This document shows, piece by piece, positions 1-10,293 of a stretch of DNA of 64,000 nt. Positions within the stretch are counted from its first letter, which is position 1. Each line of letters starts with the position of its first letter. The notes under the pieces are model-generated. The model was not told the DNA's origin. It did no database searches and worked only from the letters and a program-made list of their open reading frames with translations. Position numbers and translations under genes: made by a program. Source of the stretch: Pholiota molesta (Eukaryota > Basidiomycota > Agaricomycetes > Agaricales > Strophariaceae); assembly GCA_014925825.1 (NCBI GenBank), contig JACGCK010000024.1:372001-436000 (forward strand). The letters are read 5' to 3'.

Positions 1-1953
1 GTTCGTCGAATTTGGTCGTGAGCTCCCTTGATTCGGCAATCTGGGGCACATCTGAGTTAGGTGCAGAATGAGGTGGAAAGATAGTTACCGTTGCACCATA
101 ATCGTACGAGGTATAGACACCATGGAAAGGAATGGCGCCCCATGATGTACCACTTTTCAGCAAGGAAATATAAGATGATTATTTCGAATCAAAGAGCCAA
201 AAACACCTACCCGAATATCATGTAGTAGCTAATCAACTTGGCATTGCTCGCCCAAAGCTGAAGATTGAAGACAGATTGGAAGTCAGGTCCAGTTAAAGTG
301 CGGCACGGAGCATAGCCTAACAGCGCGAAGATTCAAAATGCAAATGAATGGATAATCAAGGGAATAATTCACCTGGCGCGGTTGGTCCCCAAGCATCAAA
401 GGATCCTCCTTGGAATTCTTTCAAATGAATTGCATGTGAGGGAAAGATCCTAGAGGGTAAAGAAAAATAGAAATATACCGGGAATATACCAAGCTTGTGA
501 TGGATTCACTTTCGCATGGTAGGTATGGTAGTTTGTCGTAACAGGACTCCACACAGTCGGGTTTGAACAGTCAAAACCTTGTGGGTATGAATCAAGTCTG
601 ATGCGACGTGTTGAACTTCCGAATGTTGATCGAAAAATTTATGATACTTACCCATAGAGATCGACAGCGCCCTATAACGAGTTATGAGTTGGCTGGTTAA
701 ATATGTAATAAGCTGGCCTACAGTTCCATTAATGAAATTGCTTCCTTCACCAGGATCGTTGTATGTGAGAGGGACAACAATGTCCGAATTGTGATATACT
801 TCCTCAAGCTCTGAGAAATATTCCGCATGGCTGATTGGGTTTTGCGAATATTCATTGTCTATCAAAATTATAAATAGCGAGGTATAAACAAAACGAGAAT
901 CGCAACTTACCAACTTGAATCGCTACATACATACTTCGTCGTTATTATACCTCTCTAGTAAAATAATATGTACTCGTACCGATAACTGGCCCTCCTGAGC
1001 TGATTTGATTGGGAGCAGTGACTTTGATAATTCCTTGGATATAAGCCTGCCATGCAGCATTCCAGTCAGTAGCGTTTGTTCGCAGCTGGCCTGCGATTTC
1101 AGAGGTGGCCCAATGAGCTATACCTCCTGCCGTAGTCTCCGCATTAATGTACTAATAACCAATGAGTGAAAGCTTCAGGATCATATCGAAAGCTACGAAC
1201 AGGTCCTAAAATAGTTTATCAGAGTTAGTGGATGATGTTGAATGATGTCACTCACCAGGGCGTAAGACGATCCAGATTCCGGCAGCCTTGGCTGCGTCGT
1301 ACAAAGGTTGTAAAGCACGGAAGCCATTGAAATCGACTACCCCGGGGGCTGGGTTGATCAAACCCATGTGGGTGTATACACTGACGGCGTTCATTCCTGC
1401 AGCTTTGACCTTTTCAAGAATGTCGGGCCACAGATCAGGAACGGGCAGCCTGAATGTGTGAAACTCTCCAGAGCTATACATTTCGCGTCAATGAATCTAG
1501 CGAAGGTGAGAGTCGGTAGAAAACATACTGCAAGAAGATACGTTGGCCTTTCAGAATCAGGCTGTAGTTGTCGAATTGAACATCTGGAGTTCTAGCACGA
1601 ATATTCAGCTGGGAAGAAGCATGTTCCACAGACGATGCGTCTGGGGTGCGGTCGAAGAGTGATGACCTGGCGACAAAACCTTGAAGCTGCGAGAAACTTA
1701 GTGGATGTGTCGGAGCCAGCTGAGTTGTCGTAAAGATGAAGGCCGCCGAAACTAGGCAAGTTAATCCAACAAACCATCCCGACTTTCGCTTTCGCTTGGG
1801 ACCGTCAAGCATGATTGGGGTATCAAAGCCCGACATCAGGGACTTCCAAGTGATTGGGGTGGAATACGTTGCATGTTGGGGTAAATCTTCCTTCTTAAAC
1901 GACGATGACATGGGATCCGGTTCAGCTCTCAATTTCGTAGAAGCAGGCAGCAT
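1..1953 (-). CDS. GH35 beta-galactosidase, copy 1 (5' part; runs off the window)
   Basis: Glycoside hydrolase family 35 enzyme that removes terminal beta-D-galactose from glycans. Exons read 1953-1529, 1473-1256, 1205-1201, 1151-980, 922-911, 858-722, 671-652, 597-479, 417-373, 316-211, 152-89 and 40 to beyond base 1. The ATG at 1953 matches copy 2. Residues about 60-80 form one hydrophobic segment after a Lys/Arg cluster, so a type II membrane anchor or uncleaved signal is likely. Family landmarks visible are SGEFHTFRLPVP, RPGPY, the acid/base Glu in VDNEY and the nucleophile Glu in PEFQGG. The part in view is open in every exon. The closest relative is copy 2 at 10.3-13.4 kb, about 11.5 kb away; compared with it this copy has a few extra residues near residue 110 (PDASS). 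The C-terminal half lies left of base 1, so intactness there is unknown. Confidence 0.9.
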
Positions 1954-3993
1954 CTCGGTCGGGCCCCTTGATTCCGGTTATTTTCAAGAGTTACGAACGG
2001 GTCCTATGACCAGATGGTGTGGCTAAGAAGTAGGATTTGGATGGAAGGAATAGATCATGGAGCGAGAAGAACAGAGCCGGTCCGCTGCTGGGCATCGTTC
2101 AAGAAAACGTCAACAGGACACGCTCGACGCGTGACTCTCAGTCAAGCGACAGTGTTGCCAAATAGGGAAAATCAATTCCAGTGACAAGTTGGTCGACTCA
2201 AGACCTACCGTCGGGCCTACCTGTCTTGATTCCTCACTTGATGCCATCCGCGCCACACCCTTCCATGCCTCCTCCCGCCCCGAACACCATCGCCCCTCGC
2301 AAGGCCCTCACGTGCGCATCGCCAACGCCTCCGACCGCCCCCTCGTACACACACTCCATTCCCCTCGTACTCAACGTTCCAGCAGCGCCTCCGGAGCGTC
2401 ATGACCACGCCGAACACAACCGGGGACCGGCGAGCGCAGCAGGCGATCTAGACGTCATCGGAGCCCACGCGTCCGACATGCGATCACTGCGTGCTGCTTG
2501 GATCCTGCGCGCCGTCGTGCCCACGGACCACGATCTTGCCGTGTCCGTGCCCCCGAGTGAGTGGATCTCGTCTCATATCCCTTTCTCTCCGCGTCGCGCT
2601 CACAACAGTCACCTAGGTACCACCAACGGCCTCCAGCAAGAGCTCCGCGTCCGCGATCCGCAGGCCCGCACGCTGCTCGCACACCGGAACCTAGAGGCGA
2701 TGACGTTCAGATACACGGCGTGGCTTGGATCACAACGGCTCGATTCGTGGCGGGGTACTTAGTGGACGAGATTACGCCGCACAGCTGCGGGACGGTATCG
2801 TTGTGAGCGTCGGCGTTCAGATCATGCGCCCAGCGCCCAGCGCCCAGGTGGGTTCTTCTCCTCTCCTCTCCCCTCAACATCGCGCTCACAGCAGTAAGCT
2901 AGGCGACACGCCCGCGCCACAACGACACTACTACAACAGAGACCAGCATTTACGGACACCAGAGGAGAGTCAGCAACACGCCGACGATATTACGATACGG
3001 GATGGGCGACTCACGGGAGGACAACGGCGCCACTCGCGAAGGGGTTGGGGACGAGAGCGCCGACGCACAGCTGCGGGACACCGTCAGTGCGGCCTGCACG
3101 CACCAGCAGCACGACCACTGCGCCCAACGGAATGCCCGAGGACAACATCCGCTGGACATCGGACGCGCACCAGCCAGACTGCAGATCGCACGGATCGCGG
3201 TCCATGCGCACCCCAGGGCGCAGCAGTTACTTACACAGCGCAGACAGGGCGGCCGCAGCACCCGGGTGTGTCGACCCTCTCGACGTCGCGCTCACTCCAG
3301 TGAGCTCGGCACCACGGCGGCGGCGCAACGACCTGCCGCACGCGATCCACAGACCCGCACGATAAACGGACACCGGAGCATCGTCAGCAACGAGACGACG
3401 ACGTTCGGATACGGGATGCGCGACCTTGGACGACAAGGGCTCGACTCGCGAGGGGGGTACGGGGACGAAAGCACGTGTACGTAGCTACGACCTTGCCTTT
3501 ACCGTAGAGGACTTACTCACTGCATTACAGCCTCGAAGACGATAGCGCCCGCCGATACGACTGGCCGACAAGCCACAGCAACACACGCTGACGCGTAGCA
3601 AAGGAAACATGGGCCAGCAACGCGACGATCGCTGTTGGAGACCAGGTGGGAACCTACGAGGTGCGGAAGGCCACGAAGGCAAGCGGTCTGCGAGGGCGCA
3701 GCGCACCGCGACGGCATCAGCGAGTGCAGCGCCGATTCGATGGTGCAGGAACGACTGACTGCGCTTAAAGTCAACGCGCGCCGCCTTTGTGCAGGCCCTG
3801 CGGGATGGCGGCTCGTCCTGGCTCACGAACGACGGTTCCATTCCCCAACGCGGACCTTACCGACGAGGACGACAACGACTAGAAGGCCGATGGGATGAAT
3901 CCGAGGACGGCATCCTTGCTGCCTCGGGATATAGGTGAGCAAGGTCATTAGAACGTTCATAGCATTGACTTACCCTGGATTTATCCAGCACCG
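1..3993. repeat. Segmental duplication, copy A
   Basis: This block matches 11500-15590 base for base over long stretches: the beta-galactosidase exons and introns, the shared upstream region, and the GC-rich repeat array. The match begins at or before base 1 (base 1 pairs with 11500) and ends near 3993, at the sequence cttatccagca, where the copies diverge. Small indels and the inserted element at 13456 shift the register. Confidence 0.9.
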
Positions 3994-4330
3994 CGGCAGG
4001 CTGACCCACTGGCGCAAGGGCTCGGCGCCGGTGTAGCGCGCATAATCGGCGAGGACGACAAAGGCCTTTCACGCGCTATGGGCGGCGGTAAGTATATCGC
4101 GAATGCAGAGATGAGCTTACTACGCGTTCCTGATGAGCTTTGACACTCGAAGCGCCGTCTGTGGAGGGAGGACGGCATTAGTACGGTGCGTATGTCATGC
4201 CAGAGGGCAGCGCTCACTTCATTTCATAGCTGCCTGTTGCTCGCCGCTATCCATTACTTGTACGCCGCAAGGAATGTGACGGGCGGCACCCATGTTCTGA
4301 ACGGCTGTGTGCTGCAGCCGACGTAAGGTG
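2240..4330 (+). repeat. GC-rich array of exon/intron-like repeat units, copy A (unrecognised, possibly a broken gene)
   Basis: Divergently placed from the beta-galactosidase. The array contains at least three related units of roughly 300-400 bp. Each starts after an intron-like stretch (donor gtgagt/gtgggt/gtgtgt, branch-like cgctcac, acceptor ctag or tgag) and continues with an open stretch. Units at about 2620, 2904 and 3302 encode related peptides with a RDPQ.RT..HR core and a GLDS or RLDS tail. Downstream are more intron-like pieces (3484-3532, 3928-3990, 4088 onward) and an open stretch ending near 4327. No complete gene model keeps frame, and copy B differs by non-triplet indels. I do not recognise the family. 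It may be a repeat-protein gene under decay or simply a non-coding repeat. Confidence 0.5.
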
Positions 4331-4968
4331 CGGCGCGTTAATGGTCTGGCTTATCATTTCAAAATGACGACGGCTCACTTGCAGGACAGGCGCACCACAT
4401 CGCCATCGACGAGTGGACGTGCGGAGGAGGGCAGCGCGAGCAGAACGGTCGAGGTCGGCGGGATAGAGTGAGAGGAGAAGTGGATATCAGGAGAGGAGAA
4501 CAGAGGAGAGCAGAGGAGAGCGGGATGAGGGAATGAGACGAATATCCGTAGTCTTATATACTGCTTTGGTAGATGTGTACGTACATAGAATGAAAACGGT
4601 GGCATTGCAAACATCTCGGCTACGGTCCACAAGCGCTAAGCGAATCTCGATCCACATCTCCTCCGTTTTCTCGTCCGCGTCCGTTGCTCATCCTCGCCTG
4701 TGTCTCGTATACCATAGCTGTTATCAATAAGAAAACTTATAGGCCATTTGAAAACACCTAGATTACAGAAAAGCGACCTATTTATTGTGGTTTATTCGTT
4801 ATTGAGTGTGGAGTTCATGTTTTCTACATTTTCAAAATTATGAACCTCGTCTGCACAGCGGCCAAGTACAATCGCTACCCACACACCCAGTAGTCCCTGA
4901 CCCGGTAAGACCCAGTCCTATGTCGTAAAACTAAAGGAAAACGGCACTAAAAGGCTTCTTCCATGCAT
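4331..4968. other. Intergenic, no gene seen
   Basis: A purine-rich stretch (gagaggag and similar, 4440-4530) and short open frames without family resemblance or splice logic. Nothing else is supported. Confidence 0.5.
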
Positions 4969-5814
4969 TGCCCCGAACCTAAGCATTCAGAAATGCATCT
5001 TCTTGCAGGCGGAAAGTTCAAGCGCGCCATCTTCGCTGGCAGCGCACTAGAGAGGACCCTTGATGGCACTAGTAGCGGCGTTTGACGTGGGTTTTTCTAG
5101 GTCCCCGTGCGATGCGCAATGGGCTGGAAATGCGAAAGGGGGTGGGAGGAGAGGATCATGTTCGGTACGGGTATCCTTGGCTGCCCGAAGCTGGCTGCTC
5201 CAAATTTCTGGTGTCCAATAGAATCGCATTGGGTCTCTGTAACAACGCATTTGTTTACGCTTCCAGACGGAATTGAGAAGAGCGCAGCGGACGCGCTCTG
5301 CAAGCTCTGAGATTGAACTGATGGCATCTTGATATCCGTCGTCTCGTACATCCCACAGCATCGCGGTCGCAGCAGTTAACAAAAATAATAGTACTGTAAG
5401 GTTGAATCTAGTATACGGACCTGATTTGAAATAGATAGTCTTTCTGCGTTTCAAATGGCGAATTGGAAGAGGAGCGCGTTGTTATACGCTGAGGACTTCA
5501 TTTCCAAACGCCCGTCTCTGCGTTCAACTGGAATAAAAATTCAATTCATTAAAGATTAGATAAACATAACCACGGCTACATCTGCCTTTAATCTGGAATG
5601 CAAATGTGCGCCATTTCGAGAGCAATGTATATTTTGTCACATCAAGTGCCGGCGCCTAAAATACTAGTGGCACGGTACGGCGTACGCACAGCCATTCGCT
5701 CGCGACAACCAGCTACCAACTGCATCTTGCTTCCATACGCTCCAATGCAACTTGAAATGACTGTTCAATTCTACGACCGTTCATTGCTGCAAATTTGCCA
5801 AACTCCTTAATCGA
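4969..5814. repeat. About 850-bp tandem duplication, unit 1
   Basis: Begins cccgaacctaagcattcag and is repeated from 5816 onward at an offset of about 847 bp. Shared blocks include ggcggaaagttcaagcgcgcc, the ggtccccgtgcgatgcgcaa block and the atgcaaatgtgcgcc block. The minus strand carries a short open frame with a hydrophobic stretch (5047-5454), but it has no ATG start and is not kept in unit 2, so I do not call a gene. Confidence 0.8.
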
Positions 5815-6560
5815 CGCCCCGAACCTAAGCATTCAGCAAATGCATCGATTTGCAGGCGGAAAGTTCAAGCGCGCCATCTACGCTAGCAATGCACCCGAGA
5901 GAATCCTTGATGGCACTAATAACGGCGTTTTACGCGGTATATCTCAGGTCCCCGTGCGATGCGCAATGGACTGGAAACGCGAAACGGGGTGGGAGGAGAG
6001 GATCATGTTCGGTACGGATATCCTTGGCTTCCCGAAGCTGACTGCTCCATTTTTTTTGGTGTCCAATAGAATCGCATTGGGGCTATGTATTACCACATAA
6101 TCTACGCTCCCAGATGGAATCGAGAAGAGCGCAGTGGACGCGTTCTGCACGCTCTGAGATTGAGTTGATGGCATCTTGATTTCCGTTGTCGCGTACATCC
6201 CATCCCATCGCAGTCGCAGAAATCAAAGAGAATGTAGACATCTATGTGATCTATTACACAGATTTAAAATTGATGCTTTTTCTGTGTTTCAAATGGCGCA
6301 CTGGAAGTGGAGGAGGGAGCGCGTTGTTATAAGATTGCTTAATCTCTGAATACCCGTCTCTGTGTTCAATTGAATGTAGATTAGATTTCAATGATTACAG
6401 ACAGCGAATTATAACCGCATCTGCCTTTTCTCTTCTCTGTTATGCAAATGTGCGCCATCTCTACGGGCGCCTAAAATGATGGCACACTACTTACACCGTG
6501 ACGCGGCGCTTACCTCGTTCGCTCGCGGCGCTACCAACGGCTTCTCAAAGGAAAATTTCC
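5815..6560. repeat. About 850-bp tandem duplication, unit 2
   Basis: Second, diverged copy of 4969-5814, with the same order of conserved blocks and several deletions toward its right end. No conserved reading frame. Confidence 0.8.
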
Positions 6561-8039
6561 CCCCACTGAATGTATAGTAGAAACAGTAAAAACTAATCTA
6601 TGTTGTGATTCTTTTTGTACATTCTTTCATGTGCAGAGCTCAAGAGGCGGAAAACAACATATCTCAATTCCAGAGCAATGACGGAATGCGACATAAATGA
6701 TGCGATGTCAAGCCGCTGGCAACGCTTCAACCTCCCGTGTACACTAAAAATATTCTAATAGAAAGCGGCTTGATAGAAAGACTATTTCTTGTATGTTTCT
6801 TTGAGCAGTCTGTAGGCATGCTTATACCGTATTGATGACATTGGCGCTCGCGACTCATGCTTCCGAAGGCACAAAGTTACGGTTACGGAGCCTAATTGCA
6901 CTGAATTACGTTTGCCGTACCTAGCTTAGAAGCTTTATGATATTCCCGCTCGCAACGCTTCAACCCTGCTAAATTTGTGGGCCCATTCTCATGTCGAATT
7001 TCAGCCAGTAACAAAGATTTCATTGGGATGTACATAAGTAGCGGTGCGAGATACTCATTTACTAGGCTGTATTTAATGATATTACCAATGCTTCTGATAA
7101 CGTTAGTAGGAGGAAGCGGGTTTTTGGATTTGCAGCGGCGATTTGGGGATGGAGGCGATGGGCTGGATTCGGAAGTCCGTTATGTACTTGACTGCTTATT
7201 GCGTACATGATACTGCACACGGTTGTTGATATTGTTGGCATGATCGGACCCGAGTCAGCGATTTCGAAGCCACTATGTCCTAGATAGTTACGTCCAGGTG
7301 GTATTATGTATAAGGGAAGATTTGCGATTCCCGGAGATGATTAATATAGAATGGTATGGGTAGTAGGCAAATATTTCATCGGACTTGGAGTCTGGACAAC
7401 TGCAAAGAAAAGAAATCTATTGCTTAGAGTATTAGAATAATAAAGGATAATAAAGAAAGGAATCGAATTCTCAGGTAGGGTTGAATGAGTACGGAGGAGG
7501 AGGCTAATTCAAGGCTAATTCATCCCTGAGCCGTGAATCATGATTTTGCAGGGGTCGGGACCAGTAACAGTAGTTTGGGTCTAAGGATTATGTCTGTGAA
7601 TTTGCCAGCGTGCATTCCAGAATGCAGTAATCGGAGAAGTGGTGATGGAGACGTGGAAGAATTGGGCCGGCTTGGCGTGCTAGGAGTATAAAGACTGGAG
7701 AGTTTTGGATGGAATCTGTACCATTCTAACCCGTCCTAATGCCATATTTGATTCCTATTCCGCTGTGTCCGTCACGTCCATGGCCCTATTTCTATCTATG
7801 ACTATGTGAATGTGAGTACTCTATTTGTGCGTCTTCTCTTCGAAATAACATGCACTGATTCAAGTTATCTCTAGCTTTGTTCATTCTCTCCGATTTAAGC
7901 GCCCGTGTGTAGCGGAAGATCAGATTCTGACGGCACACAGCCACATCGCTTCTGTGGCTTTTTATTTCCGTGTAAGATGTCTTTTTCTATCTCTGGGTTG
8001 CTGTCGCCATGCTAATCTCCCCAAATTCGATTTAGACTT
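6561..8039. other. Intergenic, no gene seen
   Basis: AT-richer sequence with scattered short frames only. The phrase aacgcttcaacc recurs at about 6718 and 6954. No splice-consistent coding segment or RNA gene is visible. Confidence 0.5.
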
Positions 8040-8047
8040 CCCGTCAT

Positions 8048-8952
8048 TAGTGATTGACACGGGTTTTCAAACCCGTGCGGGTTTCGGCCACGGGTTTGCC
8101 GGGTACGGGTTGGGGTCTGGCTTCCTCACCCAGCCTCAACCCGTACCCCCAGCCGCGGGTCGTGCGGGTGCGCGGCCGCTCGCGGCCGCCCAATGCCGTG
8201 CGATTCAGGCGGAGTTTGAAATCGAAATCAACGAAGTTGGTTCGTTGATTTCGATTTCTAACCACCTTTCTTCACGGCCGCGTGCCCCTCCCCTTCAATA
8301 AGGGATGTGGGCCGGCTAGATGGCGGCCGACGCGTAAACCACGATGACCACGGGCAATGGCGGATGACACGAGACGAAGGAGGGGGCTTGGAGAGCAAAG
8401 GGAAGACCCGCGAACGGGAGATCCAACAGGTGCGCTCCAGGTTCCTCTTGTCCGCCCCCATCTGAACCCTCCCTTTGCAGGATACGGCTGGCGACAGCAT
8501 CGAAATGCGCCATACCCACCCCCAAACTACCATGCCCACTGACAGCAACCACCCCACCCATTCCCAACCCGGCGGACGTGCAACGACAGCAGACAGCACA
8601 ATGACGGTCGACAGCACAACGATGGCGGACAGCGTGGCGGACGCCGCTAACAACTCGACAACGACGGTGGCAGCGGCGGACAACGCAGACGGCGGTGGCG
8701 GACGATACCAGGGCGGCTCCTCAGCCGTCTGCATACGCAACGAGTGCTGCAATTGCAGCCTCTGCGGTATGCAGACGCTTGAGGGAGCTTACCCCTGCCG
8801 TCGACCCGTGCGGGTTGCGAGACCCCCGGAACCCGCCAGACCCACTACCCAAACCCGCCGAACCCCCTACCCGTGCTCGCGGGTACGGTTTTCCGCGGGT
8901 AGGGGTACGGGTCGGCCTCTAGGTACCCATGGGTTACCCGTGTCATTCACTA
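8048..8952. mobile_element. 905-bp non-autonomous hAT-like element
   Basis: Ends are inverted repeats: TAGTGATTGACACGGGT at the left, and the inverse of TAGTGAATGACACGGGT at the right. The element is flanked by a perfect 8-bp target duplication CCCGTCAT (8040-8047 and 8953-8960), the hallmark size of hAT transposons. Subterminal regions are packed with cgggt/acccg motifs, as expected for transposase binding sites. The GC-rich interior has open frames on both strands (for example 8475-9029) but none resembles a transposase, so it is likely mobilised in trans. An 18-bp perfect palindrome lies at 8218-8258. Confidence 0.88.
8218..8258. repeat. Perfect 18-bp inverted repeat with 5-nt loop
   Basis: Arms 8218-8235 (gaaatcgaaatcaacgaa) and 8241-8258 are exact reverse complements around gttgg. 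It lies inside the hAT-like element and could form a hairpin or cruciform. Confidence 0.95.
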
Positions 8953-9114
8953 CCCGTCATCTTGCTTTACCACCCTTATCATTGATTGCACTTCAAGTTT
9001 GTCCCGGACCTGGACTGCACGCTGTCTGACATTATAATCTGTGAGTCATAGCCTATTTTTCTTCTTACACCTGGTACTCACTTCAAAGTTGATGCTTAGA
9101 TCACTCATCAAGTT

Positions 9115-9760
9115 TAATTTGATTTTTCGAGTTCCCGTGGCCGTCAATGTAAGATCTCGACCATCCCAAATTTTGATTCGATTTCCGAGTTCCCATGGCT
9201 GTCAATATCAACAGTTCCCATGGCCGTCAACATAAGATCTCATTGCGACGACCTCATATTTCGAAGATTCACAGCTCGGAATGGTATATTCGGAGTGTAT
9301 TGGCACTGACTAGGCGCCCATATTCTAATTAGATATTTGGGTTTCCCGCGAGCAATGTTATATCTCGGATGTGAGTGATTCGGAATATATTAACTATGGC
9401 ATGGCAGCTCAAGTGCTCATATTCCAACTAGAGATTCAAATTTCTCGTGAGCTCAGTGTCGCTCTCTTCGAATTTAGTGAAATTTGGTATTTGGATTTCC
9501 CGCGAGATCACTTATAAGCAACTGCCAATGTGTATGTGGTTCTTGATACTTCCATCATGATTCTGGGCTGATTTTGCCTGTTCAAATACTGGTGAGTGCT
9601 TCTATTTTCCAAGTTCCGTATTGGCACTGATTCAGCGCTCATATTCTAGTTAGATATTCGGGTTTCCCATGAGCAATGCCTATGGTCTAGTTTCGCTCTA
9701 TTCGAACTTTATGAAATTTGGTATTTGGACTTCCCACGAGATGACTGGTGTGTGGTTTCT
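9115..9760. repeat. Degenerate short tandem repeats
   Basis: Two motif families. The first is ttcccatggccgtcaa with taagatctc, seen three times at 9130-9240. The second is a longer unit containing gtattggcactga, catattcta, and tttcccgcgagc-like cores, repeated at about 9298, 9415, 9485, 9628 and 9735. The best pair is about 330 bp apart. No coding frame runs through the array. Confidence 0.6.
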
Positions 9761-10293
9761 TAAGTTCTCGGCACTCCCAATCGTCTGATTTTGCCAATTC
9801 AAATACAGGTAGTTTCATAGACTGTGTGTGGATGTAGAAGTGAGTGTTTCTATTTCAATTTGGGGATTTTTGCTGACCATGCAATTCGCAGGACTTGGTT
9901 TCATACGAACATCATTTTTGTTGTAAGTGATTCACACTGTAATATTTGCAAAGTTTTCTGATTGTACTTAAGGCCTTGCAGATAACTAGTAGGATGGCAA
10001 ATCTTTGTGGAGCATCGAGATCTTGCTTGCGTGGTAATTACTCCAATCGGCGCCCAGGAATTGCCTTGCATTTGCATGCGCGAACCCGATTGCACGTCCG
10101 TAGCACTTTCTTGCAGAAAGCCGCATAGTCCTTGTAAGTTCTTCCATTTTATTTCATTGAAAACTAGCTAACTGGAGTTAGAGTGTACGTACGTAGATAG
10201 ATGCGGAGTGCGGATAGCCTTGCCCTTCGGGGGGGGCTGCACTCTGCGCGCATTGTACCAGAACCCGATTGGACATTGTGACCTACGCTCATT
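9761..10293. other. Intergenic downstream of truncated beta-galactosidase
   Basis: Short unrelated frames only. A g-run with flanking GC (10229-10240) is the only compositional oddity. The missing end of the beta-galactosidase is not found here on either strand. Confidence 0.5.

Noticed and set aside
5047..5454. 135-codon minus-strand frame with a hydrophobic N-terminus
   Set aside because: It starts with TTG rather than ATG and is not preserved in the tandem partner at 5815-6560.
8258..9029. Overlapping open frames on both strands inside the GC-rich hAT-like element
   Set aside because: High GC lowers stop-codon frequency; no transposase, zinc-finger or other motif is present.
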